A stretch of 64,000 nt of DNA from Polynucleobacter sp. AM-25C3. Lineage in GTDB: Bacteria > Pseudomonadota > Gammaproteobacteria > Burkholderiales > Burkholderiaceae. The DNA is taken from the NCBI RefSeq assembly GCF_018882335.1, contig NZ_JACVOS010000001.1:1-64000 (forward strand), read 5' to 3'. The notes under the pieces were generated by a model. That model was not told the DNA's origin. It saw only the letters and a program-made list of their open reading frames with translations, and searched no databases. Below, in pieces: positions 43,449-52,926 of the stretch. Position numbers and translations under genes: made by a program. The number at the start of each line of letters is the position of its first letter. The stretch's first letter is position 1.

Positions 43449-44807
43449 ATGAAAAAGCTTTATATCAAAACCTTTGGCTGTCAAATGAACGAGTATGACT
43501 CGGGCAAGATGGCCGACCTCTTACATGCCAATGAAGGCATGGTCATGACTGATACCCCAGAAGATGCAGATGTGGTTCTGCTGAATACCTGCTCGATTCG
43601 CGAAAAAGCAGAGGACAAAGTCTTCTCTGACTTAGGGCGGCTACGTGAGCTTAAAAAAATTAAGCCCGATTTATTGATCGGCGTGGGCGGTTGCGTTGCC
43701 AGTCAAGAAGGCCAACAAATTATCAGTAGAGCGCCATATGTTGATGTGGTCTTCGGCCCTCAAACACTACACCGCTTATCCGACCTCATTGCTCAACGTC
43801 GCGAGACCGGTAGATCTCAGGTAGACATCTCCTTTCCAGAAATAGAAAAATTTGATCACCTCCCTGCCTCACGCCAAACACGCGGCTCTGCTTATGTCTC
43901 CATCATGGAAGGCTGCTCAAAGTATTGCAGCTACTGCGTAGTTCCCTACACTCGTGGCGAAGAAGTATCGCGCCCCTTTGATGACGTATTGACTGAAGTA
44001 GCTGGACTTGCAGCTCAAGGCGTGAAAGAAATTGTCTTACTCGGTCAAAACGTCAATGCTTACCTTGGCAAGATGGGGGGCAGCGAAGAGATCGCAGACT
44101 TTGCACTACTGATTGAATACATCGCAGAAATTCCGGGCGTTGAAAGAATTCGCTTTACTACTAGCCACCCCAAAGAATTTACACAGCGCTTAATTGATGT
44201 CTACGCAAAAACTCCTAAGCTAGTGAGCCATTTGCACTTACCGGTACAACATGCATCTGACTCCGTTTTGTCTGCGATGAAGCGTGGCTATACCGCACTG
44301 GAATACAAAAGCATTATTCGTAAGATGCGCGCTGTGAGGCCCAACCTGACGCTATCCAGCGACTTCATTGTGGGCTTTCCTGGCGAAACTGATGAAGACT
44401 TTGCCAAGCTACTGAAGATGGTTGAAGAGCTCAATTTTGACAATAGCTTTTGCTTTATCTTCAGCGCACGCCCTGGTACACCCGCAGCCAACTTAAGTGA
44501 TGACACGTCTTACGAGGTCAAACTGAAACGCTTGCAAACCCTGCTAACTCTCGTAGAGTCACAGGCAACTCAGATTAGCCAGAAAATGCTCGGCAATACT
44601 GAGCGAGTTCTCATTGAAGGTTTAGCAAAGGATGGCGTGAACCTACAAGGTCGCGCCGCCAATAATCGCGTAATTCACTTTACTGCACCAGATGAAGATA
44701 TCGAATCACTCATCGGTCAAATGGTAGATATTCGTATCACCGAAGTGCTCAATTACACCCTCCGAGGTGATCTCGTTAGCGAACTCTCCCCTATTCGCGC
44801 TCATTAA
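43449..44807 (+). CDS. miaB: tRNA-2-methylthio-N6-dimethylallyladenosine synthase MiaB
   Basis: This radical-SAM methylthiotransferase modifies A37 of UNN-reading tRNAs. The 452-residue protein has an N-terminal UPF0004 domain with three Cys ([34 protein letters not shown]) and a radical SAM CxxxCxxC ([17 protein letters not shown]). A C-terminal TRAM domain covers about 380-445. It ends one base before the ybeY start, without the phoH-like gene that often lies between them. Confidence 0.97.
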   Translation: MKKLYIKTFGCQMNEYDSGKMADLLHANEGMVMTDTPEDADVVLLNTCSIREKAEDKVFSDLGRLRELKKIKPDLLIGVGGCVASQEGQQIISRAPYVDVVFGPQTLHRLSDLIAQRRETGRSQVDISFPEIEKFDHLPASRQTRGSAYVSIMEGCSKYCSYCVVPYTRGEEVSRPFDDVLTEVAGLAAQGVKEIVLLGQNVNAYLGKMGGSEEIADFALLIEYIAEIPGVERIRFTTSHPKEFTQRLIDVYAKTPKLVSHLHLPVQHASDSVLSAMKRGYTALEYKSIIRKMRAVRPNLTLSSDFIVGFPGETDEDFAKLLKMVEELNFDNSFCFIFSARPGTPAANLSDDTSYEVKLKRLQTLLTLVESQATQISQKMLGNTERVLIEGLAKDGVNLQGRAANNRVIHFTAPDEDIESLIGQMVDIRITEVLNYTLRGDLVSELSPIRAH

Positions 44808-44808
44808 G

Positions 44809-45285
44809 ATGACGACCAAGCAAGCATCCCCCTCTAAACTAGATATTGATATTCAATTTGCTAGCGCCGTTATCAAAGAGAAAGTTCTTACAATTGCATC
44901 TCTAACGGCAATTAAAAAATGGGTGAAAGCAGCCATTCAATTGAATGGGCTCATCACCTTGCGCTTTGTGAATGCAGCTGAAGGAAAGAAGTTGAATTTT
45001 GCTTTTCGCAATAAAGATAAGGCGACCAATGTGCTCACTTTTCCATATGAGCTCACTAAAAAGGCTTTATCCGCCGATATTATTTTTTGCCTTCCAGTTA
45101 TTCAAAATGAGGCGCCCGAACAAGGCAAGGCTGTCAAAGCGCATTTGGCCCACCTCATTATTCATGGCTGCCTTCATGCACAAGGTCTAGATCACGAGAA
45201 CGATAAAGAGGCTAAGAAGATGGAGTCTCGAGAAATCAAGCTCTTGAAATCCCTCGGCTTTCCAAACCCTTACGCACCTATTTAA
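44809..45285 (+). CDS. ybeY: Endoribonuclease YbeY (rRNA maturation factor)
   Basis: This zinc-dependent endoribonuclease matures 16S rRNA and checks ribosomes. The 158-residue protein has the strongly conserved metal motif HGCLHAQGLDHEND, plus FRNKDKATNVLTFPYE (usual FRxxDxxTNVLSF). The chosen ATG follows the miaB stop by one base; an upstream extension inside miaB is rejected. It is followed by corC and lnt, a conserved order. Confidence 0.95.
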   Translation: MTTKQASPSKLDIDIQFASAVIKEKVLTIASLTAIKKWVKAAIQLNGLITLRFVNAAEGKKLNFAFRNKDKATNVLTFPYELTKKALSADIIFCLPVIQNEAPEQGKAVKAHLAHLIIHGCLHAQGLDHENDKEAKKMESREIKLLKSLGFPNPYAPI

Positions 45286-45341
45286 AGCAATCTTCCCAGC
45301 CTCTTCATCGAATTTACTTATTTCTGCGATATTCTTGCTAT

Positions 45342-46181
45342 ATGCCTGACCCCAACAAATCCCTTTTAGAGCGCTTGGCTGATTTTTTAACACCACAGCC
45401 AACCAGCCCAGCAGAACGACGTCAAGAGCTCATTGATACACTCAGAGAAGCCCAGACCGAGGGCCTAATTGATGCAGATGCCCTCTCCATGATCGAGGGC
45501 GTCTTTCAGGTTGGCCAATTGTGCGCCCGCGATATTTTGGTGCCAAGAGCCCAAATCGACTGGATCGACATCAACCTGCCTTTATCTCAAATTATCAAAA
45601 GTGTCATCACTGCCGCCCACTCTCGTTTCCCTGTTTTTGAAGGTAGTCGCGACAATGTCATTGGCACCTTGTTGGCAAAAGATTTATTGCGTCATTCCAC
45701 CGAAAAAGATTTTCAAGTACGTGATTGGCTCCGCCCAGCAGTATTTATTCCGGAATCTAAACGTTTGAGCGTTCTGCTCCGTGACTTTAAAGACAACCGC
45801 AATCACCTAGCCATTGTTGTAGATGAATATAGCGGGATTGCTGGCGTCATTACAATTGAAGATGTGCTTGAGCAAATTGTTGGTGATATTGAAGATGAGC
45901 ATGATATTGATGAAGAGGCAGATAATCTGATCTCTTTAGACAATGGCGACATTCGGGTTAAAGGTATTACGGAGCTCGAGCAATTTAATGAGACGCTGGG
46001 CACTCAATTTCATGATGACGATATCGAAACCGTTGCCGGCCTTGTCATTCAACATCTTGGACGGGTGCCTAAAATTGGTGAACTCATTAAGATTGATGGT
46101 ATTGAATTTGAGGTTCAGCGGGCCGACCCAAGACAAATTCATATTCTGCTCGCACGGCAAATTCCCAAAAAGCCCGACTGA
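45342..46181 (+). CDS. corC: CorC-type CBS-domain protein
   Basis: This 279-residue cytoplasmic protein has two CBS domains (about 65-190; ILVPRAQIDWIDINLPL, VVDEYSGIAGVITIEDVLEQIVGDIEDEHD) and a C-terminal CorC_HlyC domain (about 205-275). It lacks the DUF21 membrane domain of longer relatives. Historically it is linked to Mg2+/Co2+ efflux via CorA. It sits between ybeY and lnt, as in many proteobacteria. Confidence 0.93.
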   Translation: MPDPNKSLLERLADFLTPQPTSPAERRQELIDTLREAQTEGLIDADALSMIEGVFQVGQLCARDILVPRAQIDWIDINLPLSQIIKSVITAAHSRFPVFEGSRDNVIGTLLAKDLLRHSTEKDFQVRDWLRPAVFIPESKRLSVLLRDFKDNRNHLAIVVDEYSGIAGVITIEDVLEQIVGDIEDEHDIDEEADNLISLDNGDIRVKGITELEQFNETLGTQFHDDDIETVAGLVIQHLGRVPKIGELIKIDGIEFEVQRADPRQIHILLARQIPKKPD

Positions 46182-46189
46182 GAACTCCT

Positions 46190-47716
46190 TTGATTGATCG
46201 GCCACTGCCAAGGCTTAGCAACAGCATCGGCTTACTCATGTTGTTCGCTCTTGGCGCAATTCTTGCTGGAGCTGCAGAGTTGCCATATGGGGGATGGATT
46301 CAGATTCCGATCATGAGCTTGGTCTGGTGGCAAATCAGAAAATATCAATCTACGCGCCTCAAGAATTCTCTTTTGCTTGGGTTTTCATTTGGCCTAGGCT
46401 ACTTTGTCTTGGGGCTCTGGTGGATCTTCATTAGCCTGCATGACATCGGGGGGATGAATCTCATACTCTCCTGCATAGCCGTCATCTTGCTCTCTGGCTT
46501 ACTGGCACTCTTTTTCTCTTGCGCCACCCTTGCACTACATTGGTTTAAGGGGAAATATTTTTTAGGTCTGCTACTAGCAGCAAGTTGGGTGCTAACTGAA
46601 TATCTCCGAGGAATGCTTTTTACCGGCTTTCCTTGGATGGGTTTAGCGGAGGCTCAAGCCTATGGTCCTTTTGCGCCAATCGCCCCTTATCTCGGGGGAT
46701 TGGGCTGCACTTTTTTTGTGGTGCTGGCCTCTTGGCAACTACTCTCCATAAAGACACACTTCAAAACAACTGCCCTGAGCTTGGTTTGCCTCATTGGACT
46801 TAGTCAGACCCTCACTCTTTGGTCTTTCACAAAACCAACAGGCGAGCCACTTAGCGTACAACTCATCCAGGGAAATGTTGCTCAGAGCTTAGTTTTTAAA
46901 CCAGAGGGGATGTTGCAACAAATTGCATTTTATAAATCAGCTATGGCCGATTCGCAGGCAGACTTGGTGGTATCTCCGGAAACGGCACTTCCATGGCCAG
47001 AGACAAACTTACCTGCGGGTACTCTTGAAGATCTACAAGGCTATGCAACTGAGAAGAAGAGCTTTCTGTTGTTTGGTATCTTGGGGCGCCACTTTAATCC
47101 CGCAGATGGCAGGGAGTTTTCTAATCGAGCGATTGGCCTTAGCCCAAGCAACCCGCCATATCGTTACGATAAATCCCACCTAGTTCCTTTTGGAGAATTT
47201 ATCCCCCCTGGGTTTCGCTGGTTTGTAAACGCATTTAGCGTTCCCTTGAGTGATTTTTCCAGGGGGTCTCAAAATCAACCCTTCTTCTTGATCAATAGAG
47301 AAGGGCAATTGCCACTATACGCAGCCATCACTATTTGCTACGAGGATGTATTTGGGGATGAGTTAGCTGCGCGCTTGCGCAATAGCAAAGAGTCAGCCAA
47401 CCTCCTGATCAATATGACCAATCTGGCATGGTTTGGGGATTCTCAAGCGCCGACCCAACAATTAAGACTTTCTCAATTGCGCTCACTGGAGACGGGGCTT
47501 CCTGCGCTACGTGCCACTAATACGGGAATCACGGCATCATTAGGGCCAGATGGAAAAGTCTTGGCAGAGCTACCCAAGTTCACCCAAGGCATCTTAAAGA
47601 CTAGTGTACAAGCTTTCTCCGGCAAAACACCGTATGTCATCTGGGGGAATATCCCCATTTTGAGCCTTTCTTGTCTCCTACTCATCCTCGGCTTCATTCG
47701 CCAAAGACGGATTTAA
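46190..47716 (+). CDS. lnt: Apolipoprotein N-acyltransferase
   Basis: This inner-membrane enzyme adds the third acyl chain to lipoprotein N-termini. The 508-residue protein has six to seven N-terminal helices (about 10-215) and a nitrilase-like domain with the catalytic Glu-Lys-Cys set: VVSPETALPWPE, YDKSHLVPFGEFIP, AITICYEDVFGDE. Start TTG 46190 lies 8 bp after corC with a weak GAG site; an ATG at 46238 is an alternative. Confidence 0.94.
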   Translation: MIDRPLPRLSNSIGLLMLFALGAILAGAAELPYGGWIQIPIMSLVWWQIRKYQSTRLKNSLLLGFSFGLGYFVLGLWWIFISLHDIGGMNLILSCIAVILLSGLLALFFSCATLALHWFKGKYFLGLLLAASWVLTEYLRGMLFTGFPWMGLAEAQAYGPFAPIAPYLGGLGCTFFVVLASWQLLSIKTHFKTTALSLVCLIGLSQTLTLWSFTKPTGEPLSVQLIQGNVAQSLVFKPEGMLQQIAFYKSAMADSQADLVVSPETALPWPETNLPAGTLEDLQGYATEKKSFLLFGILGRHFNPADGREFSNRAIGLSPSNPPYRYDKSHLVPFGEFIPPGFRWFVNAFSVPLSDFSRGSQNQPFFLINREGQLPLYAAITICYEDVFGDELAARLRNSKESANLLINMTNLAWFGDSQAPTQQLRLSQLRSLETGLPALRATNTGITASLGPDGKVLAELPKFTQGILKTSVQAFSGKTPYVIWGNIPILSLSCLLLILGFIRQRRI

Positions 47717-47776
47717 TCGCTATTTCATGGTTTGCTCGCTAAGCCATGTAAAATCAAAGGCTTAGCCAGGTTAATC

Positions 47777-48661
47777 ATGCTTACTTTTCAGCAAATCATT
47801 CTCAAACTCCAAGATTACTGGGACCAACAAGGTTGTGCCCTACTGCAACCTATTGACCTTGAGGTCGGTGCCGGTACATCTCATACAGCCACTTTCTTGA
47901 GGGCCATCGGGCCTGAGCCATGGAAAGCCGCTTACGTCCAACCCTCACGTAGACCCAAAGATGGTCGCTACGGCGAGAACCCGAATCGTCTGCAGCACTA
48001 CTACCAGTACCAAGTAGTACTTAAGCCCGCTCCAGAAAATATTCTTGAGCTTTACTTAGGTTCTCTTGCCGCTTTGGGCTTAGATCTCCAAAAGAACGAT
48101 GTACGCTTTGTGGAGGATGACTGGGAAAACCCAACTTTGGGCGCCTGGGGGCTGGGCTGGGAAGTTTGGCTGAACGGCATGGAAGTCACGCAATTCACTT
48201 ATTTCCAACAGGTGGGCGGTATCGACTGCAAACCCGTTTTAGGCGAGATCACATACGGTATCGAGCGCTTGGCAATGTATATCCAAAATTGTTCCAACGT
48301 CTACGACCTTGTTTGGGCAGACGGGATTTCTTATGGTGACGTGTATCACCAGAACGAAGTGGAGCAATCTTGCTACAACTTTGAGCACTCCAATACCGAC
48401 ATGCTGTTTGCAAACTTCACTAACTATGAAAGTGAAGCCAAGCGTTTGATGGAGGTGCCCCTAGCCTTACCCGCTTATGAAATGGTGCTCAAGGCCGGAC
48501 ATACTTTCAACTTACTCGATGCCCGTGGCGCTATCTCGGTTACAGAGCGTGCGGCTTATATCGGACGCATCCGCAATCTTTCTCGCGCAGTAGCGCAGGC
48601 TTACTTTGAGTCTCGAGAGAAGTTGGGGTTCCCGATGTGCCAACGCCAATCCAAAGCATAA
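47777..48661 (+). CDS. glyQ: Glycyl-tRNA synthetase, alpha subunit
   Basis: This is the class II synthetase alpha subunit (alpha2beta2 type). The 294-residue protein starts [20 protein letters not shown] and contains [48 protein letters not shown] and [10 protein letters not shown]. The upstream in-frame extension to 47732 is not family-like. glyS follows 16 bp later. Confidence 0.97.
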   Translation: MLTFQQIILKLQDYWDQQGCALLQPIDLEVGAGTSHTATFLRAIGPEPWKAAYVQPSRRPKDGRYGENPNRLQHYYQYQVVLKPAPENILELYLGSLAALGLDLQKNDVRFVEDDWENPTLGAWGLGWEVWLNGMEVTQFTYFQQVGGIDCKPVLGEITYGIERLAMYIQNCSNVYDLVWADGISYGDVYHQNEVEQSCYNFEHSNTDMLFANFTNYESEAKRLMEVPLALPAYEMVLKAGHTFNLLDARGAISVTERAAYIGRIRNLSRAVAQAYFESREKLGFPMCQRQSKA

Positions 48662-48677
48662 GCAATACAAACTAATT

Positions 48678-50816
48678 ATGAGTACAACGAACCCTCTCTC
48701 TCAATCAGACAATCTCCTGATTGAAGTATTCACTGAAGAGCTTCCCCCAAAATCATTGCGCCGCTTAGGTGATGCATTTAGCGATGGTATTTATTCCGCC
48801 TTAAAGATAGCCGGCCTACTGAGTGAGAACTCCGTTGCTACTGGCTACGCTACACCACGTCGACTTGCCGTTCAGATCAGCAATGTCTTGAGCCAAGCCT
48901 CTGACTATGCCGTGCGTGAAAAATTACTTCCTACCAGCATTGCTTTTGATGCTGATGGCAAACCTACTGCACCATTGCAAAAGAAATTGGCTTCTTTGGG
49001 CTATGCGGATATTGATATTGCTACGCTCGAGAAATCTGGCGAAGGTAAAAATGAAGCGCTCTATCTCAACGTCATCGCAAAAGGTGCAGTATTAGAGCAG
49101 ACTGCTCAACAAGCACTCGAGCAGACATTAAACAAATTACCCATCGCCAAAATGATGCACTACCAAGTGCTTCAGAAAAATGGCGAATTGGCAGATGTTG
49201 AGTTTGCGCGTCCTGCACACCGCATCATTGCCCTGCATGGCAAACAAGCACTGAATATCAGTGCACTAGGGATTAATGCAGCAAACCAAACAGAAGGCCA
49301 CCGCTTTCTGGCTCCGGGCGTCATTACGATCGCCTCTGCTGATCAGTATGAATCTGACCTCACCACTAAGGCAAAAGTATTGCCAAGCTTTAACAAGCGT
49401 CGTGAATTGATCGAATCTGCTTTATTAAAGGCTGCCGGCACTGATTTAGTGTTGATGCCAGATAGCTTGCTAGATGAAGTGACAGCTTTAGTAGAGTGGC
49501 CAGCAATTTATGAATGTCATTTTGATCAAGAATTCTTGGAAGTTCCACAAGAATGTTTAATCTTGACCATGCAAACCAATCAAAAATATTTTGCATTGAC
49601 TGATAAGCAAGGAAAGTTGCGCAATCGATTCTTGATCGTTTCCAATATTGAAACTGATCAGCCTGAAGCGATTATTTCCGGCAACGAGCGAGTGGTTCGT
49701 CCACGCCTATCTGATGCACGCTTCTTCTTTCAACAAGATCAAAAGCGTCCGCTGGCATCCCGTGTAGCCGATCTTGGAAAAGTGGTTTATCACAACCAAC
49801 TTGGCAATCAATTGGATCGTACAAAGCGTGTTCAAGGAATTGCGGTAGGTATTGCTAAAGCCTTATCTGCAGATACAACACTTGCTAGTCGCGCCGCTGA
49901 AATTGCTAAAACGGATTTACTGACTGATATGGTTGGTGAATTTCCAGAACTCCAAGGCATCATGGGTCGCTACTATGCAACGTATGATGGCGAGAATTTG
50001 GAAGTAGCATCAGCCTGTAGCGAACATTACATGCCTCGCTTTGCTGGTGATGCATTGCCTCAGACTCAAACCGGTACGATCTTGGCCATCGCTGACAAGT
50101 TAGAGACTCTAGTTGGTATTTGGGGGGTTGGTCTCGCACCTACCGGCGATAAAGACCCATATGCCTTGCGTCGTCATGCCTTAGGTATCTGCCGACTCTT
50201 GCTAGAGAAGAATCTCAGCCTGAGTCTGCCTGAGTTAATTGAGCTGGCTCGCAAACAATTTCCACAGCAAGACGTTCAAGAAAAAGCAAAGGCTGAAGAT
50301 ATCTACGCCTTCATTATTGATCGTCTGCGCGCTTACTTGCGTGATCAAGCGGTTGCTGGCAAGCCATTCACGACTGAAGAGATTGATGCAGTATTGAGCC
50401 AGTCACCCGCTCAACTAAACGATTTGATTGATCGCCTGACTGCTTTGCGTGAGTTTAATGCCCTAGCAGAAGCCGCACAGTTAGCTGCTGCCAATAAGCG
50501 CATTAGCAATATCCTTAAAAAGAATGCTACAACCATTCCAGCGGCTTGCTCAAGCAAGCTCTTGCAAGTGCCCGCTGAAATTGCATTGCATCAGGCGCTT
50601 GAAAACATTACCCCGAAACTGACTTCAGCTTACGAGAAACGTCAGTTTGTAGATCTACTGAAGGCGCTTGTAGCACTGAGCGCTCCAATTGATCAATTCT
50701 TTGCCGATGTCATGGTGATGGACCCCAATCCAGAGTTACGCGATAACCGCTTAGCCCTCCTGCAACAACTTCACCAGAAAATGAATCTCATTGCCGACCT
50801 CGGCAAGCTAGCATGA
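48678..50816 (+). CDS. glyS: Glycyl-tRNA synthetase, beta subunit
   Basis: From ATG 48678 the protein is 712 residues (LLIEVFTEELPPKSLRRLGDAF). The beta subunit carries tRNA-binding and HD-like domains: GYATPRRLAVQI, VEWPAIYECHFDQEFLEVPQEC, LSDARFFFQQDQKRPL, ALRRHALGICRLLLE and the C-terminal DALR-like anticodon-binding part. Its stop overlaps the gmhB start (ATGA). Confidence 0.97.
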   Translation: MSTTNPLSQSDNLLIEVFTEELPPKSLRRLGDAFSDGIYSALKIAGLLSENSVATGYATPRRLAVQISNVLSQASDYAVREKLLPTSIAFDADGKPTAPLQKKLASLGYADIDIATLEKSGEGKNEALYLNVIAKGAVLEQTAQQALEQTLNKLPIAKMMHYQVLQKNGELADVEFARPAHRIIALHGKQALNISALGINAANQTEGHRFLAPGVITIASADQYESDLTTKAKVLPSFNKRRELIESALLKAAGTDLVLMPDSLLDEVTALVEWPAIYECHFDQEFLEVPQECLILTMQTNQKYFALTDKQGKLRNRFLIVSNIETDQPEAIISGNERVVRPRLSDARFFFQQDQKRPLASRVADLGKVVYHNQLGNQLDRTKRVQGIAVGIAKALSADTTLASRAAEIAKTDLLTDMVGEFPELQGIMGRYYATYDGENLEVASACSEHYMPRFAGDALPQTQTGTILAIADKLETLVGIWGVGLAPTGDKDPYALRRHALGICRLLLEKNLSLSLPELIELARKQFPQQDVQEKAKAEDIYAFIIDRLRAYLRDQAVAGKPFTTEEIDAVLSQSPAQLNDLIDRLTALREFNALAEAAQLAAANKRISNILKKNATTIPAACSSKLLQVPAEIALHQALENITPKLTSAYEKRQFVDLLKALVALSAPIDQFFADVMVMDPNPELRDNRLALLQQLHQKMNLIADLGKLA

Positions 50817-51385
50817 GCACCAGCTCTTCTAAATTGATCATTCTTGATCGCGATGGCGTGATCAATGAAGATCGAGATGATTATGTGAAGTCGAGTGAAG
50901 AATGGATTCCGCTGCCAGGCAGCCTAGAGGCAATTGCACTACTCAATCAAGCGGGCTACCAAATTGCCGTAGCAACCAATCAGTCAGGTTTGGCGCGGGG
51001 CTATTTCAATATCAACGATCTGCATGCCATGCATGGCAAGATGGATAAACTCTTAAAGCCCTTAGGCGGGCATATCGACAGCATTTTCTTCTGCCCACAT
51101 ACCGATGCCAATAGTTGTGACTGTCGCAAACCCCTGCCAGGGATGATGAAAGAAATCGCCCTGCGCTATAAGAAAAACAATAGCAGCACCCCTTTATTGG
51201 GTGTTCCGATTGTGGGGGACTCTTTGCGGGACCTTCAGGCAGGAATCGCTCTGGGTGCTAGCCCCCATTTAGTATTGACGGGTAAAGGTAGAAAAACCCT
51301 CGATAAAGGTGATCTCCCAGAAGGCACGCAAATTCATGCGGATTTATTGGCATTTGCTAATGCACTCTTACAAGATAGGGTTTAA
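50813..51385 (+). CDS. gmhB: D-glycero-beta-D-manno-heptose-1,7-bisphosphate 7-phosphatase
   Basis: This HAD-superfamily phosphatase of ADP-heptose synthesis has 190 residues. The DxD catalytic motif is ILDRDGVINEDRDDYV, and ATNQSGLARG follows. The Cys-rich zinc loop FFCPHTDANSCDCRKPLPGM and motif IV VGDSLRDLQAG are present. It feeds heptose donors to WaaF. It overlaps glyS by 4 bases and precedes the PlsC gene by 7 bp, so the three are co-transcribed. Confidence 0.94.
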   Translation: MSTSSSKLIILDRDGVINEDRDDYVKSSEEWIPLPGSLEAIALLNQAGYQIAVATNQSGLARGYFNINDLHAMHGKMDKLLKPLGGHIDSIFFCPHTDANSCDCRKPLPGMMKEIALRYKKNNSSTPLLGVPIVGDSLRDLQAGIALGASPHLVLTGKGRKTLDKGDLPEGTQIHADLLAFANALLQDRV

Positions 51386-51392
51386 TGCAAAT

Positions 51393-52127
51393 ATGACTTT
51401 TATCCGCTCCGCCCTGTTTACACTCTTCTTGCTGATATTCACGCCTATTTGGTCGGTACTTTGCATTCTCGTTTTTCCGTTCTTAAATCCTGAGAATCGC
51501 TATCGCTTTATCGGTCTCTGGAACAAAGTAGTAATTTGGATCTTGCAACCCCTCTGTGGAATTCGTTACGAGATTCGTGGCATGGAAAACATGATGGCGG
51601 TTTTGGATAAGCCCGTTGTCGTACTGAGTAAGCATCAATCCGCTTACGAAACTATTTTCTATATCGCCTGTCTTCCCAAACAAGTCTGCTTCGTTTTCAA
51701 AAGAGAATTGCTTTGGATCCCCTTCTTTGGCTGGGCTTTGGCTTTGCTCAAGATGATTCACATCAATCGTAATAGCAAAGAAACTGCCGCCCTCTCAGTA
51801 GTGGGTCAAGGTAAAAAACGTTTAAGTGAGGGTAGATGGATTTTGCTATTTCCGGAAGGCACTAGAACAGCTACCGGATCACATAAGCCCTACAGCAAAG
51901 GTGGCGCAAGGCTTGCGAGTGCCACAGAGGCCTTGGTTATTCCAATTGCCCATAATGCAGGTCGTTGCTGGCCTAAGAATAGCTTTCTAAAGCAACCTGG
52001 AACAGTGATCTTCTCAATCGGCCCTGCTATTACCTCCGCCGGAAAAACAGGCGGGCAACTTCATCAAGAAGTAGAAAAGTGGATTGAAGCAGAGATGCGG
52101 GTAATCGATCCGGCTGCTTATCAGTAG
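51393..52127 (+). CDS. plsC: 1-acyl-sn-glycerol-3-phosphate acyltransferase (PlsC family)
   Basis: This membrane-bound acyltransferase has 244 residues from ATG 51393. An N-terminal helix (FTLFLLIFTPIWSVLCILVF) is followed by an HX4D-type motif that reads SKHQSAYET, with Glu in place of Asp. The FPEGTRTATG motif and a final VIPIAHNAG strand are present. It probably makes phosphatidic acid, or acts on another lysolipid. It follows gmhB closely. Confidence 0.88.
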   Translation: MTFIRSALFTLFLLIFTPIWSVLCILVFPFLNPENRYRFIGLWNKVVIWILQPLCGIRYEIRGMENMMAVLDKPVVVLSKHQSAYETIFYIACLPKQVCFVFKRELLWIPFFGWALALLKMIHINRNSKETAALSVVGQGKKRLSEGRWILLFPEGTRTATGSHKPYSKGGARLASATEALVIPIAHNAGRCWPKNSFLKQPGTVIFSIGPAITSAGKTGGQLHQEVEKWIEAEMRVIDPAAYQ

Positions 52128-52146
52128 CTGATTTCTGCTTGCTTAT

Positions 52147-52926
52147 TTATGCAGCTAAGACCTTAGCCCATTCAATATAGCGCTCTACTGGAATATCCTG
52201 AGCGCGTGCCTTTAATTCAGACTCTGATAAAGCCAGTCGATCAGCAAAAACGGATAAGTTCGTGCGCAACATTTTTCGTCTTTGGGAAAAAGCTGCTGCA
52301 ACCACCTTTTCTAAAGCATGCCACTGGGCATCACTTAGGTTGAAATCTCGCCTTGGAATCATTCGCACTACAGCCGAATTGACTTTAGGTTGCGGGTCAA
52401 ATGCCTCGGGAGGAACTTCTAAGACAAGTTCCATGTCGTAGCGCGCTTGCAGCATGACCGAAAGCCTGCTGAATTCAGAACCACCAGCCTTAGAGACCAT
52501 GCGCTCCACCACTTCAGCTTGCAACATAAATACTTGCTCATCAATCGCATGAGCCGCCGAAACCAAATGAAAGAGTAATGGGGATGAGATGTTGTAAGGC
52601 AAATTACCCACTACCTTGCATAGCCCACTATTGGCTGGACGTGCACTTGCCCACTCCAGAAAATCAAACTTGAGAGCATCTCCCTCAATAACATTGAGTC
52701 CTTTGAGATTTTCTTGATTCCAGTAGGCAACCAAATCTCGATCAATCTCCAGGAGATCTAAGTGATCAAGATTGTTTAGCAAAGGTCTAGTCAATGCACC
52801 CAGTCCCGGGCCAATTTCAATCACGTGCATATTTTCACTGGGATTGATTGCGGCCACTATCGAGTAAATGACTCCTGAGTCTTGCAAAAAGTTTTGACCA
52901 AATCGTTTACGAGCGCGATGCATCAT
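52147..52926 (-). CDS. rsmA: 16S rRNA dimethyladenosine transferase
   Basis: RsmA (KsgA) dimethylates A1518 and A1519 of 16S rRNA. The 259-residue protein has the SAM motif VIEIGPGLGALTRPLL, the catalytic NLPY (VVGNLPYNISSPLLFHL), and the N-terminal KRFGQNFLQD. The end of pdxA overlaps its start by four bases (ATG at 52926 or 52923), giving translational coupling in the lptD-surA-pdxA-rsmA series. Confidence 0.97.
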   Translation of the reverse strand: MMHRARKRFGQNFLQDSGVIYSIVAAINPSENMHVIEIGPGLGALTRPLLNNLDHLDLLEIDRDLVAYWNQENLKGLNVIEGDALKFDFLEWASARPANSGLCKVVGNLPYNISSPLLFHLVSAAHAIDEQVFMLQAEVVERMVSKAGGSEFSRLSVMLQARYDMELVLEVPPEAFDPQPKVNSAVVRMIPRRDFNLSDAQWHALEKVVAAAFSQRRKMLRTNLSVFADRLALSESELKARAQDIPVERYIEWAKVLAA

